Position numbers and translations under genes: made by a program. 64,000 nt of DNA from Paenibacillus sp. FSL R5-0341 (GTDB lineage Bacteria > Bacillota > Bacilli > Paenibacillales > Paenibacillaceae): assembly GCF_037975235.1 (NCBI RefSeq), contig NZ_CP150241.1:5456001-5520000 (forward strand), read 5' to 3'. The notes beneath the pieces were generated by a model. It was given only the letters and a program-made list of their open reading frames with translations. It searched no databases and was not told the DNA's origin. Shown piece by piece: positions 59,512 to 64,000 of the stretch (positions within the stretch are counted from its first letter, which is position 1; the number at the start of each line of letters is the position of its first letter).

Positions 59512-60138
59512 CTACTCCTTCGCTGCTTCCACAAATTTTTGTGTGCAGGCCGCAATCTGCTCATGATCTCCTGCGTTAAGAGCCTCTCGTGGCAAAAGTG
59601 CACTTCCCAGACCCACCGCAGCAGCGCCTGCTGCGTAATAGTCAGCAATGTTCTCCAGCGTTGCGCCGCCTGTTGCCAGCAGTGGAATATGATTCAGTGG
59701 GGCTTTGATCTCCCGCAGATACGGAATGCCCAGACTTGCCATCGGAAATAGCTTCACAACTCGTGCTCCCGCTTCATGGGCAGCGACAATCTCCGTGGGA
59801 GTCATGGCTCCAGGCCAGATCTCGATACCATGTTCTACAGCATATTCAATTACAGACAGATCGACATTGGGAGACACCAAAAATTGTGCGCCTGCAGCGA
59901 CTGCTTCCTTGGCCATCTGCACATTCAGTACCGTACCCGCTCCAACATAAGCCTTCCCTTCATGCCGCTCACGCCAGTCTGCAATAATATCATGTGCTCC
60001 CGGCGTGTTCAGTGTGACCTCCATCAGTCGGATGCCACCACTCGTCATACCTTGTCCAGCTGTTACCGCCGCTTCACGGCTAATGCCTCGTACAATCGCG
60101 ACCAGCCTCGATTCCAATAGTACTTCCGTCAGATTCAT
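59512..60138 (-). CDS. eda: KDPG / 4-hydroxy-2-oxoglutarate aldolase
   Basis: 208-aa class I aldolase that splits 2-keto-3-deoxy-6-phosphogluconate to pyruvate and glyceraldehyde-3-phosphate. E40 (LMEVTLNTP) and the Schiff-base lysine K129 (ARVVKLFPM) are present, as are GAGTVLN, FLVSPN and LATGGA. It lies ~3.3 kb from the sugar kinase fragment at the right edge, so a hexuronate or gluconate pathway could be nearby. Monocistronic in the window. Confidence 0.93.
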   Translation of the reverse strand: MNLTEVLLESRLVAIVRGISREAAVTAGQGMTSGGIRLMEVTLNTPGAHDIIADWRERHEGKAYVGAGTVLNVQMAKEAVAAGAQFLVSPNVDLSVIEYAVEHGIEIWPGAMTPTEIVAAHEAGARVVKLFPMASLGIPYLREIKAPLNHIPLLATGGATLENIADYYAAGAAAVGLGSALLPREALNAGDHEQIAACTQKFVEAAKE

Positions 60139-60311
60139 ATCCAGTTCCCCTTACTTCATCAATTCGGTAGCCGAAGACAGGCAATCATGTTCACCGCTTT
60201 TCCGTTATTCATTATTGTAAAGCATATCCTCCCCTGGATGAAATACATTAATCCATTTCCGAAGTGAATACGTCTGTCACCAAACTCTATGATGTACTTT
60301 TATAACAACGT

Positions 60312-60367
60312 AAAAAACCTCTTCATGGAACATGGGCTGATTCACCCACTCAATTCCACGAAAGAGG
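60312..60367 (-). terminator. Terminator of the two-domain glycosyltransferase gene
   Basis: CCTCTTTCGTGGAA and TTCCATGAAGAGG pair (one mismatch) around a ~23-nt loop with a small GGG/CCC stem, then TTTTTT. It starts ~20 nt after the stop. Confidence 0.75.
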
Positions 60368-60388
60368 CATCCATTTTGATCAGAAATG

Positions 60389-62530
60389 CTAAGCATTTTC
60401 CAATACGTTATCCTTCTCCAAATCTTTAAAGTACCGATCGTTATATAACATACTTGGATGCGTTGGATGATAGGCGAGTGCAATATCATTATGTTCCCGG
60501 GCCTTGGCACGGTTACCCATCCGGTCATAACATACACATAGTTGAAGATGCGGCATCCAGGTCCAGGCTGCTTCATTCAGCACCACCATAGGATCATCCG
60601 GACGTACAGCCCGAGTCGCCTGTTCGTACCAGAACAGGGCTTTGCGATAATCTTCACGGTCGGCAAAATAACCACCCAATCGACAGCAGATCTCGGCTCT
60701 TGGCAAATCATAGGCAAACGATCGGAACAACGCCGTTACTTCCTGTTCTGGACGTTCACGTGCGGCTTCACAATCCGCAATTTTCTGGCAAGCAGCGATC
60801 TGATCTTCTACCCAACCCAATCCGGTATCCAGAAACTTCTCATAGTACTTCACTGCATCCTCATGCTGTCCATGGTCCTTCAATTCATTGCCAAAATAGT
60901 ACAAGTCGCGCGGTGGGAAGTCCTCTCCGGCCTGTTCCCTTTTGCGATAGATCCGCAGATTACGATCGGTATACTCTTTATCTTTCTTGTGGGTAACCGC
61001 CACATCACTATGCAGCAGATTTCCCGCTACAGCCAGATATTCATGCACTGCGCCAATCCAGCGAAATTGCCGATCCCGACGCACCAGACGATTCCGGCGC
61101 AGGCTGTAGGCGACCTTGCCATCTGCTGTGAATGACAGATTGTAATCCATCGTGACACTGTCAACCGCCGGGTCCAGCGAACGTTTCAAAGCAATTAGCT
61201 TGGCGCGATCTTCTGCTTCAAACACATCGTCGGCATCCAGCCATAGAATATATTCACTCTTTGCTTGATCGAAGGCAAAGTTACGTGCTGCTGCAAAGTC
61301 GTCCACCCATTCAAAATCAACGATACGATCCGTATATCTGGAAGCGATCTGACGGGTACGATCCGTTGAACCGGTATCGACGATTACGATTTCATCGGCA
61401 ATGCCATTGACCGAGTCCAGACATCTGGCGAGGGACGCCTCTTCATTTTTCACAATCATACACAGCGTAATACTGATCGTCTCTTCGCCTCGTCTGGCCC
61501 TGCGGTTAAAGGCAGATACACCCGGCAACTCAGACAGACGATAGATGTGATAGGCCGGAAGATGTGTATCCACGAACAAACGAAAACCCAGTGCCTGAGC
61601 ACGGATGCAGAAATGACGATCTTCGCCCCAGAAGGATACATTGGGAATCTGGTCATATGTAACTCCTGCTGCCAGAACATTTTTGCGAATGAGCGTACAT
61701 GCCCCCAGCCCTCCAACTTCATAACAACCCGGGACGCGTAGCTGATTCAGAAAAGCAGTCGTTTGCGCCCCCTCGTCTTCCGCCTCGTTCCCGGCTGATG
61801 ATTTGCCGCCGCGTCGATACAAAGCATACTCATCCTGCAGCCATACCTGCGGCATCTCCCTTGCCCCCGGCTGCCATCGTGTCCAAAAAATATTGGATAC
61901 AATGTCTTTGCCGCTCGATACGAGTTGCTCCAGCGTCCGCGGATGCAGCACCAAGTCAGAATCAATCAGGAAAACTGCATCGTAGAGGTTATCACGTGCA
62001 TATTGCAGAATATGATTTTTCAAACCGGCTACGCGCCAAATCTGCTCATCCTGCCAATAGTGGCCTCCCTCATCCTTGTTGTATACCCCTTTGTTGTGAG
62101 GACTGTCACCATCAAGTTCATCTGCATGAATAACCGTCCCTTCATGCTGAAGCACAAATTCACGCAATATATTCGATGCGGCTTCTTCCTCGTTATCGTC
62201 TACAAACAGATAGTCCGTCTTCACCGTTGTTCGTTCCAGTGCATGCAGAGAATCCAGAAATTCACGGAGCACCGCAGCGGTCTGGCGAACAGGGCTCGCG
62301 ATCAGTATTCTTTCCTGTCCAGACTCAGAAAGCTTTTCCGATTGAAGGGTTTCCCGCGATTTAGCAGAACGTCTGGACGGTCGATTTTCACTCTGGCTCA
62401 CATGCTGGTTCTCTTTTGTTTTCTCATTCTGCTTCTCTTTCTGATTCTCTTTTTCTTGGGAATACGGCTCTATTTGAGGTGTGGATTCTTCTTGCGATTT
62501 GCGTACCTGATCTTTCTTCAACTCGCTCAC
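60389..62530 (-). CDS. Two-domain glycosyltransferase with TPR-like tail
   Basis: 713 aa as called. A polar, Gln/Glu/Lys-rich leader (~1-70), a first GT-A fold (~75-340; ILIASPVRQTAAVLREFL, DAVFLIDSDLVLHPRTL with DSD metal motif), a second GT2 domain (~350-600; ITLCMIVKNEEASLARCLDS, VDTGSTDRT, ILWLDADDVFE) and C-terminal TPR-like repeats. GTG 62528-62530 overlaps the stop of the upstream GT gene (GTGA), the likely start; the ORF continues 25 codons upstream inside that gene. Probably builds a surface or flagellar glycan. Confidence 0.85.
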   Translation of the reverse strand: MSELKKDQVRKSQEESTPQIEPYSQEKENQKEKQNEKTKENQHVSQSENRPSRRSAKSRETLQSEKLSESGQERILIASPVRQTAAVLREFLDSLHALERTTVKTDYLFVDDNEEEAASNILREFVLQHEGTVIHADELDGDSPHNKGVYNKDEGGHYWQDEQIWRVAGLKNHILQYARDNLYDAVFLIDSDLVLHPRTLEQLVSSGKDIVSNIFWTRWQPGAREMPQVWLQDEYALYRRGGKSSAGNEAEDEGAQTTAFLNQLRVPGCYEVGGLGACTLIRKNVLAAGVTYDQIPNVSFWGEDRHFCIRAQALGFRLFVDTHLPAYHIYRLSELPGVSAFNRRARRGEETISITLCMIVKNEEASLARCLDSVNGIADEIVIVDTGSTDRTRQIASRYTDRIVDFEWVDDFAAARNFAFDQAKSEYILWLDADDVFEAEDRAKLIALKRSLDPAVDSVTMDYNLSFTADGKVAYSLRRNRLVRRDRQFRWIGAVHEYLAVAGNLLHSDVAVTHKKDKEYTDRNLRIYRKREQAGEDFPPRDLYYFGNELKDHGQHEDAVKYYEKFLDTGLGWVEDQIAACQKIADCEAARERPEQEVTALFRSFAYDLPRAEICCRLGGYFADREDYRKALFWYEQATRAVRPDDPMVVLNEAAWTWMPHLQLCVCYDRMGNRAKAREHNDIALAYHPTHPSMLYNDRYFKDLEKDNVLENA

Positions 62531-63258
62531 TCCCCCTCTCCATTCTCGGACCATAACAACAGTCGTGGCGCTTGATCCAATATCGATTCGTACTGTTCCT
62601 TCCAACCGTATCTTGCTTCAGGGTCCAGTGCTTGATAGCGATCATATTTGCGGATACGGTCTTCTTCCCGCGCCCAACCATAGTGCTTCACCCGGGGAGC
62701 ATGACATCCATAGGACCAATGCTGGATCGTTATCGGAAAACGACCACAATGCTGGGGGGTTTCTTTCCATTCATAGCTCATACCCGGGTGATACCGAATT
62801 AAAAATGGCCGATAATAGGCATGCGCCTGCCAAAACTCATCTTCCCGGTAATGCGTCTCACTCCACATATCAAACAATCTGAAATAGATTGCATCTTCAT
62901 GTCCACTGAGCAACAGATCGCGCACAGCCCCAAATTCACGGGTCAGAATCTCATCTGCATCCAGATTTAAAATCCATTCCGGTTCAGTCGCCACTGTCTC
63001 TTCCCACTGTTGTTTTCTCAGACTTACCTCATCTGCAAAACGTGAAGCAGGATTCTCCACTAATATGAGTGGAATACCGTCCAGAAGTTCCCGGCACAGC
63101 GCGACCGTTCCGTCTGTGCTTCCGTCATCAATGATGACCGCACGATCAATCCAGGGACGGTGTGTCTCCAAAGCCTGCCTGAGATATCGATTCTCCTCAT
63201 TACGAACGATCATCGACAAGGTGATATGTGGTCTTCCATGCTCCTTTTGTTCATCCAA
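62527..63258 (-). CDS. GT2-family glycosyltransferase
   Basis: 243 aa, single GT-A domain: ITLSMIVRNEENRYLRQAL at the start, VIIDDGSTDGT, and ILNLDADEILT with the metal-binding DAD. A His-rich segment (HYGWAREEDRIRKY) follows. Translationally coupled to the two-domain transferase downstream, so the two probably act in one glycan pathway. Donor and acceptor unknown. Confidence 0.9.
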   Translation of the reverse strand: MDEQKEHGRPHITLSMIVRNEENRYLRQALETHRPWIDRAVIIDDGSTDGTVALCRELLDGIPLILVENPASRFADEVSLRKQQWEETVATEPEWILNLDADEILTREFGAVRDLLLSGHEDAIYFRLFDMWSETHYREDEFWQAHAYYRPFLIRYHPGMSYEWKETPQHCGRFPITIQHWSYGCHAPRVKHYGWAREEDRIRKYDRYQALDPEARYGWKEQYESILDQAPRLLLWSENGEGE

Positions 63259-63411
63259 AGCTTCACCCCCATGCTCAAGCTTCTACCTATTAAAATCATC
63301 GAACATCGATGCCTGGACAAATCACAACCCTCTATTTCCAATCTATGCAGAGCTAGAATGCGGATATGCAGGCCAAGAAAACCTTTCATGAGATTAATCC
63401 GGATGAACGAC

Positions 63412-63441
63412 AAAAAAAGCACCCGCCTGCGCGGATGCTTT
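63412..63441 (-). terminator. Terminator of the FGGY kinase gene
   Basis: AAAGCATCCGC/GCGGGTGCTTT stem (one mismatch), 5-nt loop, U-run; 38 nt after the stop. Confidence 0.8.
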
Positions 63442-63478
63442 AATGTACTAACAAGATTAATGTAGTGAAATAAATGAA

Positions 63479-64000
63479 TTAACGGTACGCAGCCAGACGA
63501 TCATTCAGACTACGTGTCTGTCCGTAGACTTCCTGGTAGAGTGCGAACAGGCCATCATACACCGCAACCGTTTCCGGGTTCGGCTCATAGGATTTCGCTG
63601 GACGAATAAACGCCGTTGCACATTCCTGCAAGGACGGGAACCAGCCACAGCCATAAGCGGCGAGCATCGCTGCACCCATCGCAGGACCCTGTTCGCTCTC
63701 CAGCTTCACAATTGTCGCGTTGAAGACGTCCGCCTGCATTTGCAACCAGGCTTCATTTTTGGCACCACCACCAATGGAGATGACTTCATTCACGGTTTTA
63801 CCTGCACCACGCAGAATATCAATCGACTCCCGCAGCGAGAACGTAATGCCTTCCATCACCGCGCGTCCAAAGTGCTCCAGCTTGTGCCCCGCATCCATAC
63901 CAATGAAGCTACCCCGAATATTCGCATCCGGGTGAGGTGTACGCTCCCCAACGATATAAGGTGTGAACAACAATCCATTGCTGCCCGCCGGCACCTGATC
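63479..64000 (-). CDS. FGGY-family carbohydrate kinase (C-terminal part)
   Basis: Truncated by the right edge: 173 residues, the C-terminal actin-like ATPase lobe. Visible are FTPYIVGERTPHPDANIRGSFIG, VISIGGGAKNEAWLQMQADVF and QGPAMGAAMLAAYGCG, typical of xylulokinase-like FGGY kinases that phosphorylate pentoses or gluconate. The frame is open to base 64000, so the rest continues beyond the window. Confidence 0.92.
   Translation of the reverse strand, partial: DQVPAGSNGLLFTPYIVGERTPHPDANIRGSFIGMDAGHKLEHFGRAVMEGITFSLRESIDILRGAGKTVNEVISIGGGAKNEAWLQMQADVFNATIVKLESEQGPAMGAAMLAAYGCGWFPSLQECATAFIRPAKSYEPNPETVAVYDGLFALYQEVYGQTRSLNDRLAAYR

Noticed and set aside
1..64000. CRISPR arrays, prophage, IS elements, tRNA or rRNA
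   Set aside because: No regularly spaced identical repeats, transposase or phage genes, or recognisable tRNA/rRNA segments were seen; by eye only, so a tRNAscan and IS search would settle it.

Overview
The window looks like a chromosomal segment of a Gram-positive, spore-forming member of the Paenibacillus group. The support is a Firmicute gene set (gatCAB, sigB-rsbVW, the spore protease relative YyaC, cydAB, a class D sortase with an LPXTG adhesin, an SLH-domain protein and a lysine riboswitch), strong AGGAGG-type ribosome binding sites, frequent GTG/TTG starts, and intrinsic terminators with U-tracts. I see no tRNA, rRNA, CRISPR array, insertion sequence or prophage. The only mobile-looking DNA is one roughly 170-bp imperfect palindrome (8518-8690).

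Layout. 0.03-8.3 kb: MgtC and GNAT proteins; the gatCAB amidotransferase operon behind a near-consensus sigma-A promoter; small orphan genes; a DedA/thioredoxin-like/MBL operon. 8.3-17.7 kb: the palindrome, a large O-antigen-ligase-like membrane protein with a very GC-rich core, a METTL25-like methyltransferase, hydrolase, yyaC, DUF1128, pirin and asparaginase II genes. 17.8-33.4 kb: a general-stress region. It contains rsbV-rsbW-sigB, a REC-PP2C phosphatase, a large hybrid kinase with three receivers, a CheR-type methyltransferase and a second hybrid kinase. Around it lie genes typical of the sigma-B regulon (PAP2, GlsB/YeaQ, YtxH, general stress protein 17M, DUF948, DUF1328), several behind GTTTNN-N14-GGNTAN promoters. 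33.5-48.7 kb: CDF transporter, ABC-F protein YkpA, UlaG-like hydrolase, a cydAB operon with two tiny single-span membrane ORFs, a divergent histidine kinase/response regulator pair, a CvfC-type HEAT protein, and a lysine permease behind a lysine riboswitch. 48.8-64 kb: sortase D, a 1511-aa adhesin, secreted transglutaminase-like and SLH proteins, KDPG aldolase, two translationally overlapping glycosyltransferase genes and the C-terminal part of a FGGY sugar kinase cut by the right edge.

How the parts fit. The most coherent system is sigma-B control. The phosphatase/kinase/methyltransferase trio matches the RsbY-RsbK-RsbM arrangement known from Bacillus cereus rather than the RsbRST stressosome of B. 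subtilis. It sits beside its target partner-switch genes, and an additional REC-HisKA-HATPase-REC kinase is inserted between the methyltransferase and rsbV. Promoter-like sites with a constant 14-nt spacer precede rsbV and at least five nearby stress genes, which suggests a local autoregulated sigma-B regulon. A second coherent unit is the cell-surface block at 48.8-58.2 kb (sortase, LPXTG adhesin, transglutaminase-like protein, SLH protein). All functions are inferred from sequence by eye; no database search was run.
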